Positions 9,403 through 17,830 of a stretch of DNA of 64,000 nt are shown piece by piece. The notes below the pieces were generated by a model that searched no databases, had not been told where the DNA came from, and was given only the letters and a program-made list of their open reading frames with translations. This stretch comes from an uncultured Clostridia bacterium (GTDB lineage: Bacteria; Bacillota; Clostridia; Oscillospirales; Ruminococcaceae): positions 1 through 64,000 of the forward strand of contig CANQNF010000012.1 of the NCBI GenBank assembly GCA_947625125.1, in the 5' to 3' direction. The position numbers and the translations under genes are program-made. Positions within the stretch are counted from its first letter, which is position 1. Each line of letters starts with the position of its first letter.

Positions 9403-11256
9403 TCAAACCGCCTCCTCTTTAGTAAAATCCTCTTGATAATAGCGCGCCTGCACCTGAAACAGCTTTGCATATTCCCCGCCAAGCTTTAAAAGACTCTCGT
9501 GAGTGCCCTCCTCGGCGATTTTTCCGTCCTTAAGATATAAGATCCTGTCGCAGAACTGCGTAGAAGCAAGCCTGTGGGAGATAAAGAGCGAGGTTTTACC
9601 GTCCGCCATCGAGTTGTATTTTTCATACATATCCCGCTCCGCCAGAGGGTCTAAAGCGGCCGTCGGCTCGTCCAAAACAAGGATTTTTCCGTTTTTATAG
9701 AGCGCCCTTGCAAGCATGAGCCTTTGGGTCTGCCCGCCCGATAATACCACGCCGTCAAGATAAACTTCTCTTCCGAGGTGGGTATTTATCCCATCCGGCA
9801 GGTCGGAAACAGCCTTTGTCAGCCCGGCCTTTTCAATGCAGTCGCGAACTCGCGGCAGGTCGATATTTGTCGCCGACTGCGCGACGGTCTCGGCGACGGT
9901 GATGTCAAACATATTAAAATGCTGAAAAACCGCCGAAAAGAGCTTGTAATACTCGGCGCGGTTGAAGTTTTTAATATCGACGCCGTTAAGTAAAACTCTG
10001 CCCCCGTCGGGGTCCAAAAGCCCGGTGATGAGTTTTATCAGCGTGGTCTTGCCCGCTCCGTTGAGACCGACTATCGCTATCTTTTCGCCCGGCTTTACGG
10101 TCAGAATCATGCCGTCGATAATTTTTTTGTCCGATTCGGGATAGGCGTAGCTTACGTTTTCAAGCTTTATTTCATATGTATAGCCCTCGGGAATCTTCTC
10201 GCCGCCGCCGAAGTTAAACGGCTCGGGATAGTTTAAGAATTCAAGTATGCAGGAAAAATCGAGGCACTTGTTCTTTAGATCCAAAAAGTCGTTTAAGATC
10301 CCGCTGAAGCGCCCGTTAAAGGAGTTCACCGCCGAGAAATAAAGCATGAATTCCGCCGCGGTCATACCGTTTTCGAGGCACATTTTTAAGAGTATGAAGA
10401 TGACCGCGCCGCTCCGAAGAAATTCTATTATCATGCTCGAAAACGTGCCGATAAGATAGAATTTGTGCTCTTTTTTAGAATACGCTTCCTTTGCGGCAAG
10501 CGCCTTGTCGGTGAGGCGGTTTATCCAGCTCGCGAGCCCGAAAAGCCGGATATCCTTAGCAACGGAAAGTTGGCTCGGCAGGCCCTGCAAATACCACGCC
10601 TGCCGGTCGATGTGGGACAGCTCCTCGCGGTGGCGGTAGTTATACTTATAAACATAGCCCGAGATCAGAAAGTCGGCTAAGCTTAAAACGACCGTCACCG
10701 CAAACACGACAGGATGGATGTAGGTCAGCATCGCCGTGAAGAAGATGAACATGACTATGTTCACGCCGAGGTTCTGAAGCGTGTTCCATATTCCCTCGGT
10801 GGGGGCGGCGTTTGAGTAACCGGCATTGGTTGCACGCTCGGCCGCCCGCAAAAATTTGTTGTCGTAGCAGTGGCAGTAGGATGTCGCGACGGTCTTGTCC
10901 GAGACCTCCTGTACGATCTTTGTGCGCAGCTGTACCTGATAAGCCATCTTGAAACCCTCAGCGCCGATGCCGTTTCCGATATAGTTTACAAGCGCGTCGG
11001 AGATAAAGCAGCCGCCGATGAAGAATGCCGCCGTCAGAATCAGCTCTTGGGCGGTGCTGTGGTTTTCAAGCTTTGAGAGTATCATCGGGGACATATAAAA
11101 CCCGAAGACCGCGCTTGAGATGTTGAATATGATTTGGAAAAACAGCAGTACAATGGTTTCGGGACGGTATTTTTTTGCCCGCGAGAAGAACCAGCCGAGG
11201 CATTTGAGCATGCCGTACTGCGGCTTTTCGTCCTTTTTCTTATCCTTTTTTGACAT
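9403..11256 (-). CDS. ABC exporter half-transporter, first subunit (cassette 1)
   Basis: 617 residues. A lysine-rich start (MSKKDKKKDEKPQYGMLKCLGWFF) precedes the six-helix membrane domain (about 30-320) and an ATPase domain with Walker A GLNGAGKTT, signature LSGGQTQRL, Walker B ILVLDEPTAALDP and H-loop FISHRLAS. All catalytic motifs are intact, so neither half of the probable heterodimer looks ATPase-dead. ATG preceded by GGGAGTG. The leader carries two direct repeats that look like a LytTR binding site. Paralogous to 25666-27504 (same MSKKK... start and PKYGIL/PQYGML block). Confidence 0.93.
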   Translation of the reverse strand: MSKKDKKKDEKPQYGMLKCLGWFFSRAKKYRPETIVLLFFQIIFNISSAVFGFYMSPMILSKLENHSTAQELILTAAFFIGGCFISDALVNYIGNGIGAEGFKMAYQVQLRTKIVQEVSDKTVATSYCHCYDNKFLRAAERATNAGYSNAAPTEGIWNTLQNLGVNIVMFIFFTAMLTYIHPVVFAVTVVLSLADFLISGYVYKYNYRHREELSHIDRQAWYLQGLPSQLSVAKDIRLFGLASWINRLTDKALAAKEAYSKKEHKFYLIGTFSSMIIEFLRSGAVIFILLKMCLENGMTAAEFMLYFSAVNSFNGRFSGILNDFLDLKNKCLDFSCILEFLNYPEPFNFGGGEKIPEGYTYEIKLENVSYAYPESDKKIIDGMILTVKPGEKIAIVGLNGAGKTTLIKLITGLLDPDGGRVLLNGVDIKNFNRAEYYKLFSAVFQHFNMFDITVAETVAQSATNIDLPRVRDCIEKAGLTKAVSDLPDGINTHLGREVYLDGVVLSGGQTQRLMLARALYKNGKILVLDEPTAALDPLAERDMYEKYNSMADGKTSLFISHRLASTQFCDRILYLKDGKIAEEGTHESLLKLGGEYAKLFQVQARYYQEDFTKEEAV

Positions 11257-11284
11257 TATATCACTCCCTTTTTAGGATGATCAT

Positions 11285-11354
11285 ATCATAACACAAAAGT
11301 CCCCGAGGATTATATTTCGGGGACGAATTGCAAGCTGTAGGGGACGAAATGCAA
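11285..11354 (-). promoter_or_regulatory. Putative LytTR-activated promoter of exporter operon 1
   Basis: Two direct repeats on the minus strand, TTGCATTTCGTCCCC and TTGCAATTCGTCCCC, with a period of exactly 21 bases, about two helical turns. The CGT of the second repeat is 35 bases before TATGAT (11285-11290). There is no good -35 hexamer, which fits activator dependence. The second exporter operon has the same geometry. A short palindrome (GTCCCCGA...TCGGGGAC) lies between. Confidence 0.75.
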
Positions 11355-11397
11355 TCAGAAGTCAGAAAACAGAAAATCAGATTGTCAGAATTATTCT
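11345..11397. repeat. Family II degenerate TCAGAxx repeat tract
   Basis: Units such as TCAGAAG, TCAGAAA and TCAGATT in series, beginning directly at the TAA stop of the kinase gene when read on the minus strand. Confidence 0.7.
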
Positions 11398-12053
11398 TTA
11401 GGGAGGGGCAGTAAAACTTCTGTTGTAAACGCTCCCTCCTCGGAGTTGCGGGAGATGTAGCCGCCAAGGCGTTTGACCACGTCGTCTATCCTGCCGAGGC
11501 CGAGGCCGTGCTCTCCGCCCTTGGTGCTTTTAAAGACATTCCCGATTTTTTGGAGCTTGCCGCCGGATGTGAAATTGAGAAAAGAAATATAGAGCTGATT
11601 GCCCTTTAAATCGAGATAAACGCGGATGACCCGCCTATCCTCCGGCAGGCCCTCGGAGGCTTCGATGGCGTTGTCAAAGAGATTGCCCAGAATCGTGCAG
11701 AGATCGACCGCCGAAACCGAGAGCAGAACGGGGATGTGCGCGTCGACGTCGACACGAATATTTCGGTCGTTTGCAAGGGCGATCTTTGAATTTAAAATCG
11801 CGTCGGTCATCGGGTTGCCGGTCTTAATTACCGTATCGACGGTGTAAAGGTCCTTTTCGAGGTCGTCCAGATATTTTGAAACGGCCTCAAGGTCGCCCTT
11901 GTCGGCGTATGACTTCAGGACCTGGATATGGTTTCGGTAGTCGTGCCGCCAGCCCCGCATTTTTCTGTACATGTTGTCGACCTCTAAAAAATGCGTTTTC
12001 AAAAGCTCCTGCTGATAGGCTTCGATCCGCCTGTTTGCGCGCTTTCCGAGCAT
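11391..12053 (-). CDS. Sensorless GHKL-type histidine kinase (cassette 1)
   Basis: 220 residues, roughly half the length of usual AgrC/LytS-like kinases, and with no membrane segment or input domain. It starts directly with the dimerisation helix: phospho-acceptor box MRGWRHDYRNHIQ (about residues 33-45), then N box LGNLFDNAIEA and G box GLGLGRIDDVV. Phosphorylates the LytTR regulator encoded seven bases upstream (family knowledge). ATG at 12053 with GAAAGGG. Since it lacks an input domain, its signal must come from a partner, perhaps the adjacent ABC exporter (inference). The paralogue at 27957-28631 has the same truncated architecture. Confidence 0.92.
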   Translation of the reverse strand: MLGKRANRRIEAYQQELLKTHFLEVDNMYRKMRGWRHDYRNHIQVLKSYADKGDLEAVSKYLDDLEKDLYTVDTVIKTGNPMTDAILNSKIALANDRNIRVDVDAHIPVLLSVSAVDLCTILGNLFDNAIEASEGLPEDRRVIRVYLDLKGNQLYISFLNFTSGGKLQKIGNVFKSTKGGEHGLGLGRIDDVVKRLGGYISRNSEEGAFTTEVLLPLPKE

Positions 12054-12059
12054 ATTTAC

Positions 12060-12755
12060 CTACCCTTTCATGTTGATTATCGCACGGTTGACTTTTTCGT
12101 ACGCGCCTCTCGGCAGCGGTACGGCGTCCCCGCCCTTTAAAAAAATCTCCGACCGAGTGACCCGGGTTATGAAATAAAGATTGACGATATACGAGCGCCC
12201 GACGCGGATAAATCTTTCGTCAAGTTCATGCTCGATTTCTTTGAGCGGCTTTTTCAGCGTATATTCCCGCTCGGCATGCACGGTGACATAATTTTTAATC
12301 ACTTCAATAAATTTTATATCGCATATCGGCACCAAAGCCGTCTCGTCGGGAGTCTCCAAAACGAGCCTTTTGCCGTCGTCCGCAATTTTCTCGACCGCCC
12401 TTGACAGCACCGAAAACAGCTTCTCTCGGTCCACCGGCTTTAAAAGATAATGCGTCGCCGCGACGTCGTAGCCCTCCGAGATGTAGTCGGAATAGGCGGT
12501 GATGAAGATTATTTGGAGGAGGCGGTTGCCGTTCTGCCGAAGTTTTTTGGCAAGCTCGACCCCCGAGAGCCCCGGCATCTCGATGTCCAAAAGAAGTATG
12601 TCGGGCGGGAAGTCGGAGTATGAAAACAAAAGCGCCTCGGCCGACGGGTATTCGCGTATGCTGACGCCCGCCCCGGACCGGTCAGCCCAGTCGAGGACGA
12701 GGTTTTTGATGTATGCGCGCTCCTGCGCGTTGTCGTCGCAGAGGGAGATGTTCAT
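12060..12755 (-). CDS. LytTR-family response regulator (cassette 1)
   Basis: 231 residues: receiver domain with intact phospho-site (PDILLLDIEMPGLSGVELAKKL), switch residues FITAY and LLKPV, then a LytTR DNA-binding domain (about 130-230; FIEVIKNYVTVH, FIRVGRSYIVNLYFITRVTR). LytTR proteins bind pairs of short direct repeats spaced about two turns apart; such a pair precedes the exporter genes of the same cassette. First gene of the run regulator-kinase-exporter-exporter. Very similar to the regulator at 29839-30531 (shared YIKNLVLDW and REYPSAEALLF). Confidence 0.96.
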   Translation of the reverse strand: MNISLCDDNAQERAYIKNLVLDWADRSGAGVSIREYPSAEALLFSYSDFPPDILLLDIEMPGLSGVELAKKLRQNGNRLLQIIFITAYSDYISEGYDVAATHYLLKPVDREKLFSVLSRAVEKIADDGKRLVLETPDETALVPICDIKFIEVIKNYVTVHAEREYTLKKPLKEIEHELDERFIRVGRSYIVNLYFITRVTRSEIFLKGGDAVPLPRGAYEKVNRAIINMKG

Positions 12756-12782
12756 GATAGGCTCCTTTGGGGGGATAAGATG

Positions 12783-12811
12783 ATTGTAGCATATTTCGGG
12801 GGAGAAATCAA
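12783..12811 (-). promoter_or_regulatory. Promoter of LytTR regulator 1
   Basis: Minus-strand TTGATT, 17 bases, TACAAT. The leader that follows (ATCATCTTATCCCCCCAAAGGAGCC) is almost the same as that of regulator 2. Confidence 0.75.
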
Positions 12812-12861
12812 GGTGGGGGATTCCGGGGAGAGTCTAATTCACCCGCATTATTCGATATTAT

Positions 12862-12952
12862 AAAAATGTCGCCGCAGGCGACACCTTGAAATTCTGTCAT
12901 CTGATTTCTGACCTCTGTCTTCTTGATGTGGCCGCTTTAGCCACTCCCTATC
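12862..12952. repeat. Family II composite repeat between regulator 1 and the amidohydrolase
   Basis: Hairpin GTCGCC-GCA-GGCGAC, then CTTGAAATTCTGTCATCTGA and further TTCTGAC-type units, ending in TTCTTGATGTGGCC with a GTGGC/GCCAC hairpin. The same block order occurs inverted at 31855-31925 and 62846-62930. Confidence 0.75.
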
Positions 12953-12964
12953 TTCCCCCGCCAC

Positions 12965-12993
12965 TTGACTTTTCCCGGAAACTGCGCTAATAT
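12965..12993 (+). promoter_or_regulatory. Promoter of the amidohydrolase gene
   Basis: TTGACT, 17-base spacer, TAATAT, 33 bases before the start codon. Confidence 0.75.
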
Positions 12994-13026
12994 AGTCTAA
13001 GCAATTTCTTTTTCGGAGATGAAACC

Positions 13027-13824
13027 ATGCAAAAAATTATTGACTGCCACTGCCATATTTACCCGGATAAAATCGCCGAAAAGGCGTCCGAGAGCATCGG
13101 AAAGTTCTATTCACTGCCGATGGCGTATCACGGCACCGCCGCCGAAATGATAAGGGAAAGAGAGGCTGCCGGAATTACCCACAGCGTTGTTTTTTCGGTC
13201 GCGACAAAGCCGTCTCAGGTCAGAAGCATAAACAGCTTTATCGCCGAGGAGGTCGCTGCATACCCGAATCTTTGCGGGCTTGGGGCAGCTCATCCCGACA
13301 GCGACGACCAGGACGGCGACATCAGAAACATCGTCGATTTAGGCCTTAAGGGCGTTAAGCTTCATCCGGATTTTCAGGGCGTCGGCATAGACGACCCGCG
13401 CTGCTACAGAATTTATGAGCTGTGCATAAAATACGACCTTATTCTTTTGCTTCACATGGGAGATCTGCGTTACGACTTTTCGAGTCCCGAAAGGCTTGTG
13501 AGGACGCTTGAAATGTTCCCGGGGTTAAGGGTCATAGGCGCGCACTTCGGCGGCTGGGGGATGTGGAAAAAAGCGGAGGAAACTCTTAAGGGGTATAAGG
13601 ATTTTATTGTGGACTGCTCAAGCTCGTTTGCATTCCTGCCGAAAGAAGAATCTCTCAGGATAATCCGCTCCTACGGCTCGGAACGCGTTTTATTCGGCAC
13701 CGATTATCCGATGTGGGACTTCAAGGAGGAGCTGAAGCGATTTGATGAGCTCGGGCTCACGGAATCCGAGAAAGAAAATATACTGTATAATAATGCAAAC
13801 AGGCTTTTCTTCGGGGAAAAGTGA
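13027..13824 (+). CDS. Amidohydrolase-2 family TIM-barrel metal hydrolase/decarboxylase
   Basis: 265 residues. The metal-ligand pattern of the ACMSD-like amidohydrolase-2 family is visible: HxH in DCHCHIYP (about 8-10), a conserved GVKLHPDFQG strand, His in LLLHMGD, His in IGAHFGGW and the terminal Asp in LFGTDYPMWD. Members hydrolyse or decarboxylate small cyclic acids; the substrate cannot be named here. Monocistronic: own promoter upstream and family I element downstream. Cytoplasmic, no signal peptide. Confidence 0.88.
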   Translation: MQKIIDCHCHIYPDKIAEKASESIGKFYSLPMAYHGTAAEMIREREAAGITHSVVFSVATKPSQVRSINSFIAEEVAAYPNLCGLGAAHPDSDDQDGDIRNIVDLGLKGVKLHPDFQGVGIDDPRCYRIYELCIKYDLILLLHMGDLRYDFSSPERLVRTLEMFPGLRVIGAHFGGWGMWKKAEETLKGYKDFIVDCSSSFAFLPKEESLRIIRSYGSERVLFGTDYPMWDFKEELKRFDELGLTESEKENILYNNANRLFFGEK

Positions 13825-13842
13825 CGGCTTGTGCGTTGCCGA

Positions 13843-14022
13843 ACGCGGCCCGCGGGGCTGGGCGGGCAACGGACATTTGTAAAAAACCGCAGCCTTGTGC
13901 GGGCGGAGCCCGGAGCCGGCGAAGCCGGCCCGCTTCCCCGAGCCCCAACGGGGCTCGGGGAAGTCCCCCGGCCGCAGGCCGGGGGACGGGCTCCGCGCAC
14001 GCACTCCGTATAGGGGCCGCGT
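13843..14022. repeat. Family I multi-hairpin GC-rich element, copy B
   Basis: Outer arms CGCGGCCC...GGGGCCGCG and GTGCGGGCGGAGCCCG...CGGGCTCCGCGCAC enclose GCCGGC-GAA-GCCGGC, CTTCCCCGAGCCCC-AAC-GGGGCTCGGGGAAG and TCCCCCGGCC-GCA-GGCCGGGGGA. It fills most of the 306-base gap between the amidohydrolase and cotF-like genes. The many overlapping ORFs listed here are artefacts of it. Confidence 0.87.
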
Positions 14023-14065
14023 GGGGGACGATGAAAGGGAAAGCCGGCTGCGTAAAAGGTATGGT

Positions 14066-14106
14066 CAAAAAAACAGGCTCCGTCCGTGGGACAGGGCCTG
14101 CTTTTT
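14066..14106 (-). terminator. Terminator of the CotF-like gene
   Basis: Imperfect stem CAGGCCCTGTCC / GGACGGAGCCTG with loop CAC, followed on the minus strand by seven T residues. Confidence 0.82.
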
Positions 14107-14130
14107 CAAAAGAAGTGTTTTACGTCGGTT

Positions 14131-14592
14131 TTACTCGGCGGGATATAGCCCGTTCGCGTTCATATACGCCCAAAGCTTCTCGCCGTGCTGCTGCTCCTCG
14201 GCCTGAATGTGATTCAGAGCCTTTCTTGCGGCGGGGTCGGTGAACTCGAAAACGCTGACGTCATAGAGGCTCGAGGCGTGCTTCTCGGACGCGAGCATAT
14301 CGGTGCAGAGGAACCTGTCGATATTTTTTGACATATCGTCCTCGTAATTCACCTTTTTCGCCCACTTGTTGTTTTCGTTTTGCAGGCCCGTCGGCATCTG
14401 CGGGACAGTCCCTTGGAGCATGGCGGTGATGGAGTTGTAGTGCTGGCGCTCGGTCTGTGCCATCTCGCTGAACATCGACTTTAATTCCTGAGAACAGGCG
14501 TCGCAGCTGTACTTGTCGTACTTTTCCCAGCAGAGCTTCTCCTGGCCCTTGAGGTCCTTTAAAAGAGAGGTCTCTTTCTGCGTAAGATTCAT
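14131..14592 (-). CDS. CotF-like spore coat / ferritin-like helical-bundle protein
   Basis: 153 residues, all helical. The pattern QEKLCWEKYDKYSCDACSQELKSMFSEMAQTERQHYNSI and the closing AEEQQHGEKLWAYMNANG match the coat-F family, which belongs to the ferritin-like superfamily. ExxxH motifs (AQTERQHYN, ASEKHASSLYD, AEEQQHGEK) are retained, so iron binding cannot be excluded. Known members sit in the spore coat, which suggests a spore former. Single gene with AAAGGATG before the ATG and its own terminator, lying between family I copies B and C. Confidence 0.85.
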   Translation of the reverse strand: MNLTQKETSLLKDLKGQEKLCWEKYDKYSCDACSQELKSMFSEMAQTERQHYNSITAMLQGTVPQMPTGLQNENNKWAKKVNYEDDMSKNIDRFLCTDMLASEKHASSLYDVSVFEFTDPAARKALNHIQAEEQQHGEKLWAYMNANGLYPAE

Positions 14593-14654
14593 GGGGTATC
14601 ATCCTTTCTGTGCTAAGATGGAAGTATTATGCTCCGGCATGCGGGAAATTATAC

Positions 14655-14852
14655 AGCGCGCCCGACCGCGGGCACAGGGCTTCGGCAGGCTCCTCCGCCT
14701 AAGATTTATCCACACCCTTGCGGCTCCTGCGAAGCCCCGGCCCGCGCACAAGTGCGCGGGCCCCGAGCCCGGCAAGCCGGGCTCGGGCCTCCGGCTGAAA
14801 GCCGGAGGGGGCTTCGCCCCCGTACTCTGAAGCCGCCCGCGCGGGCGCCCTT
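14655..14852. repeat. Family I multi-hairpin GC-rich element, copy C
   Basis: Outer GCGAAGCCCC...GGGGCTTCGC encloses GGCCCGCGCAC-AAG-TGCGCGGGCC-type, CCGAGCCCGGC-AAG-CCGGGCTCGG-type and CTCCGGCT-GAA-AGCCGGAG hairpins; an alternative 3' hairpin GGGGGC-TTC-GCCCCC is possible. It lies between the divergent CotF-like gene and mreB. Confidence 0.83.
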
Positions 14853-14906
14853 GTGAAAAGCACCGATATCCTGCCAAAATTTTAAGAAATTTTTCTCGTT
14901 TTCCTC

Positions 14907-14935
14907 TTGTAACCGGGGAATAAATGTGCTATACT
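14907..14935 (+). promoter_or_regulatory. mreB promoter
   Basis: TTGTAA, 17-base spacer, TATACT, 40 bases upstream of mreB. Confidence 0.75.
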
Positions 14936-14975
14936 TTACTCTGAGCCAAAATATTTAAAGGAAGAGGAAATTTTT

Positions 14976-15998
14976 ATGAGTATGTTCAAAAAGGATATAG
15001 GCATCGACCTCGGCACCGCCAACACCCTCGTCTACGCCAAGGGCAAGGGCATAATCCTGCGCGAGCCGTCGGTCGTGGCAGTCGACACAAAAACCGACGC
15101 GGTAAGATACGTCGGCATGGAGGCCAAAAACATCATCGGCCGCACACCGGGTTCTATTCGCGCCGTGCGCCCGCTTAAGGACGGCGTTATCGCCGATTTT
15201 GACATGACCACCGCCATGCTCCAGGAATTCATAAGAAAGGCCCTCGGCAATCCCCTCGCAAAGGCCCGGGTCATCATCTGCATACCCTCGGGAGTCACCG
15301 CAGTCGAGAGAAGAGCCGTCAAGGAAGCGGCCGAGGGAGCAGGCGCCAAAAAGGTCGCAATTATCGAGGAACCGATGGCGGCGGCTATAGGCGCGGGTCT
15401 TCCCGTCGAATCCCCGACCGGCTCGATGATAGTCGACATCGGCGGCGGCACCAGCGAGGTCGCGGTCATCTCCCTCTGCGGCATCGTCACCAGCCGTTCC
15501 GTAAGGGTCGCGGGCGACGAATTCGACAATTCGATAATCAACTTCATCAAGAGAAAATACAACCTCCTCATCGGCGAGAGGACTGCTGAGACCATTAAAA
15601 TATCCATCGGCTCGGCATACCCCGGCGAAGATGATTCCGAGCTTGAGATCAAGGGCAGAAACCTGCTCACGGGTCTCCCCGAAAATATCACCGTCACTTC
15701 CGAGGAGATAAGAGAGGCCCTTTCGGAATCCCTGTCGCACATCATCGAGGCAATCAAGGTCACTCTCGAGCGCACTCCTCCGGAGCTTTCCGCCGACATA
15801 ATCGACGCGGGAATAACCCTCGCTGGCGGCGGCGCGCTCTTAAGAGGGCTCGACCAGCTCATCAACGAAGAGACCGGCATTCCGGTGCACATCGCCGAGA
15901 GGCCTCTTGACTGCGTAGTCGACGGCACCGGCAAGCTTCTTGACAACATTGAGGAGCTCTCCGAGGTCCTCAACGCCGGAGCAAGCAACGCGCAATAG
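14976..15998 (+). CDS. mreB: Rod shape-determining actin homologue MreB
   Basis: 340 residues, full length. Membrane-associated actin-like filament that positions the elongation machinery. ATP-binding actin-fold motifs: phosphate-1 [17 protein letters not shown], phosphate-2 [16 protein letters not shown], and adenosine region [16 protein letters not shown] with GGAAGAGGAAA upstream. The TAG stop is the first base triplet of a family II repeat tract (CAATAGAGGGTAGAG), which separates mreB from mreC by 232 bases, a wider gap than usual. Confidence 0.97.
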   Translation: MSMFKKDIGIDLGTANTLVYAKGKGIILREPSVVAVDTKTDAVRYVGMEAKNIIGRTPGSIRAVRPLKDGVIADFDMTTAMLQEFIRKALGNPLAKARVIICIPSGVTAVERRAVKEAAEGAGAKKVAIIEEPMAAAIGAGLPVESPTGSMIVDIGGGTSEVAVISLCGIVTSRSVRVAGDEFDNSIINFIKRKYNLLIGERTAETIKISIGSAYPGEDDSELEIKGRNLLTGLPENITVTSEEIREALSESLSHIIEAIKVTLERTPPELSADIIDAGITLAGGGALLRGLDQLINEETGIPVHIAERPLDCVVDGTGKLLDNIEELSEVLNAGASNAQ

Positions 15999-16216
15999 AG
16001 GGTAGAGAGTTAGGGAATAGAAGATAGAACTGCGGGGCGCGAGTGTCAGCGGTGATTTATCGCTGTAATGTGCTAAATCACTTTATCCTCTAATCATCTG
16101 AATTCTATCCTCTAATCATCTATATTCTATCTTCTAATCATCTAATCTCTAACTTCTGCAAAGCTCAAAGGCCGGGCTTTCATTCTGACTTCCGACTATA
16201 TCAATTCTGTCTTCTG
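15996..16216. repeat. Family II palindromic TAGAxxA repeat between mreB and mreC
   Basis: Left arm of TAGAGGG/TAGAGAG/TAGAAGA units starting at the mreB stop, a central hairpin (GTGATTTA...TAAATCAC), then a right arm of inverted units (TATCCTCTAATCATC repeated) and TTCTGACTTCCGAC-type units. It is unexplained by any gene. Confidence 0.75.
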
Positions 16217-16230
16217 AAAGGGTCGATTGC

Positions 16231-17085
16231 TTGAAGGAATTTTTCAAATCAAAAAAATTCATAGTTATCGCATGCGTCGCCGCCTTTCTTATCGGCGTGA
16301 TGATCTATGCTGCGGTGAGCTCCTCGAACGCCATTTCGTCGGCGATCGGGCGGGCTCTTTCGCCGTTTCAGAGGTTTTCAAACAGCATTTCCGGCAAGGT
16401 CTCCGAGACTATTGACATGCTCATAAACGCAAGGGACTATTATGAGGAAAATCAGAAGCTCAAGGACGAGCTCGCGGGACTTTATGCCGAAATTTCCGAC
16501 TATACCCAGCTCAAGCAGGAAAACGAGCACCTCCGCGAGATGATAGATCTTGCTTCGTCAAACGAGGGGATCGAGCTTTCGGAGCCCTGCGCCGTCATAG
16601 GCAGGACCGCAAACGACGTCTACGGCTCTTTCTTTATCGACAAGGGCGAAAAGGACGGGGTGGAATACTACGACCCGGTCGTCACGCAAAACGGCCTCGT
16701 CGGGTATGTCACCGAGGTCCAGTACACCTATTCAAAGGTCACGACCGTTCTTTCTAACGAGCTGTCCCTCGGCGTGTACTGCGTAAGAACAGGCGAGACC
16801 GGCGTTATAGAGGGAAGCTACACGCTCGCCGTGGACAAAAAGATAAGGATGGACTATATCCCGCTTGAATGCGAGCTTAAGACCGGGGATATACTTATAA
16901 CATCGGGCTACAGCGGGACCGTCCCGAAAGGGATAGTCGTGGGCACCGTCGACGACACCTACATCGCCGGTAACGGCCTTTCAAGAAGCGGAAACGTGAC
17001 TCCCGCCATCGACCCGGGAGAGCTTAAGACGGTCTTTGTCATCACCGATTTCGACGGAAAGGGCTCTGTGTATGAAGAAGAATGA
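16231..17085 (+). CDS. mreC: Cell-shape protein MreC
   Basis: 284 residues. One N-terminal membrane helix (about 8-27), a coiled coil (YYEENQKLKDELAGLYAEISDYTQLKQENEHLREMI), then the extracellular double beta-barrel with AVIGRTANDVYGSFFIDKGEKDGV and ILITSGYSGTVPKGIVVGTV. It links MreB, MreD and the elongation PBP. The start is TTG at 16231 with GAAAGGG upstream; no in-frame ATG fits before the membrane helix. Overlaps mreD by 14 bases. Confidence 0.94.
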   Translation: MKEFFKSKKFIVIACVAAFLIGVMIYAAVSSSNAISSAIGRALSPFQRFSNSISGKVSETIDMLINARDYYEENQKLKDELAGLYAEISDYTQLKQENEHLREMIDLASSNEGIELSEPCAVIGRTANDVYGSFFIDKGEKDGVEYYDPVVTQNGLVGYVTEVQYTYSKVTTVLSNELSLGVYCVRTGETGVIEGSYTLAVDKKIRMDYIPLECELKTGDILITSGYSGTVPKGIVVGTVDDTYIAGNGLSRSGNVTPAIDPGELKTVFVITDFDGKGSVYEEE

Positions 17086-17647
17086 GCTTAACGAGACCGT
17101 CCTCAGACCCGGCCTCAAGACTGCGATAAAGTGGGCCGCTTTTGTCGTCATCATGATTTTTTCATACTCCTCCTCCACTGCCGGAAGCGGCGGGAAGCCG
17201 GCGGCGCTGGTCTTATTCCCGCTTGCGGCCGCGGTCGCGGTATACGAATCGGAGATACCCGCCGCAGTTTTCGGCTCCTGCGCGGGGCTTTTGCTCGACG
17301 TGTCGCTCGGCAAGCTCCCGGGATTCACGGCGCTCTGGCTCTGTCTTTGCTGTGCGGGAATGTCGGCGCTGTTTTCTATGCTCCTAAGAAAAAACATCGT
17401 AAACTATCTCTGGACGTTCGCCGTCACGGGGGCGATGTATTTGGGGATAGATTACTACTTTTACTATAAGATCTGGGAATACGAGGGCCACGAGCTGATA
17501 CTTAAGAGGATAATGATACCCTCGGCGTTAAAGACGCTGGCCTGGGCGATACCGATATATATTTTGATATACATCCTCGAGCGCCTCAGCGGGGAGTTCA
17601 AAAAGCTGACACTTGAGGAGCAGGACAAAAACATAGACAGAGTGTGA
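17072..17647 (+). CDS. mreD: Rod shape-determining membrane protein MreD
   Basis: 191 residues with five to six hydrophobic helices and the small size typical of MreD. I use the ATG at 17072 (MKKNELNETVLRPG), inside the end of mreC, instead of the longer track start. Recognised by position between mreC and the class B PBP and by hydrophobic pattern, since MreD sequences are weakly conserved. Works in the elongasome with MreC and MrdA. Confidence 0.85.
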   Translation: MKKNELNETVLRPGLKTAIKWAAFVVIMIFSYSSSTAGSGGKPAALVLFPLAAAVAVYESEIPAAVFGSCAGLLLDVSLGKLPGFTALWLCLCCAGMSALFSMLLRKNIVNYLWTFAVTGAMYLGIDYYFYYKIWEYEGHELILKRIMIPSALKTLAWAIPIYILIYILERLSGEFKKLTLEEQDKNIDRV

Positions 17648-17799
17648 CCGGGCCTGCCCCCGAAAGCTCGCGGGTAAGCAGCCCGCGGCCCCCTGACCTG
17701 AAAGGTCAGGGGGCCCCTCGGCCGAAGGCCGAGGCCCGTGCGCCCCTTTGGGGCGCACGGGCGCGGGCTGCGCCTCGCAGGAGGTTCGGGCAGGCCCGG
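17648..17799. repeat. Family I multi-hairpin GC-rich element, copy D (inside the mre-mrdA operon)
   Basis: Perfect outermost arms CCGGGCCTGCCC / GGGCAGGCCCGG and a second pair GCAGCCCGCG / CGCGGGCTGC enclose CCCCCTGACCT-GAA-AGGTCAGGGGG, CCTCGGCC-GAA-GGCCGAGG and CCGTGCGCCCC-TTT-GGGGCGCACGG. It starts right at the mreD stop and ends 31 bases before mrdA. Confidence 0.9.
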
Positions 17800-17830
17800 C
17801 ACATGCAGACGCAGGAGGCGGCGATAAGGC

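Noticed and set aside
9403-12755. AgrBD-type quorum-sensing locus
   Set aside because: No AgrB-like membrane peptidase and no small peptide gene in either cassette; kinases lack the membrane sensor.
13690-14243. Cluster of overlapping ORFs on both strands in family I copy B (and similar ones at 5437, 14629, 17644, 19805, 56254, 59027, 61740, 62691)
   Set aside because: Open frames exist only because GC-rich hairpin DNA has few stop codons; no ribosome sites, arginine/proline/alanine-rich nonsense, different in each copy.
15032-15988. 318-aa minus-strand ORF
   Set aside because: Antisense shadow of mreB.
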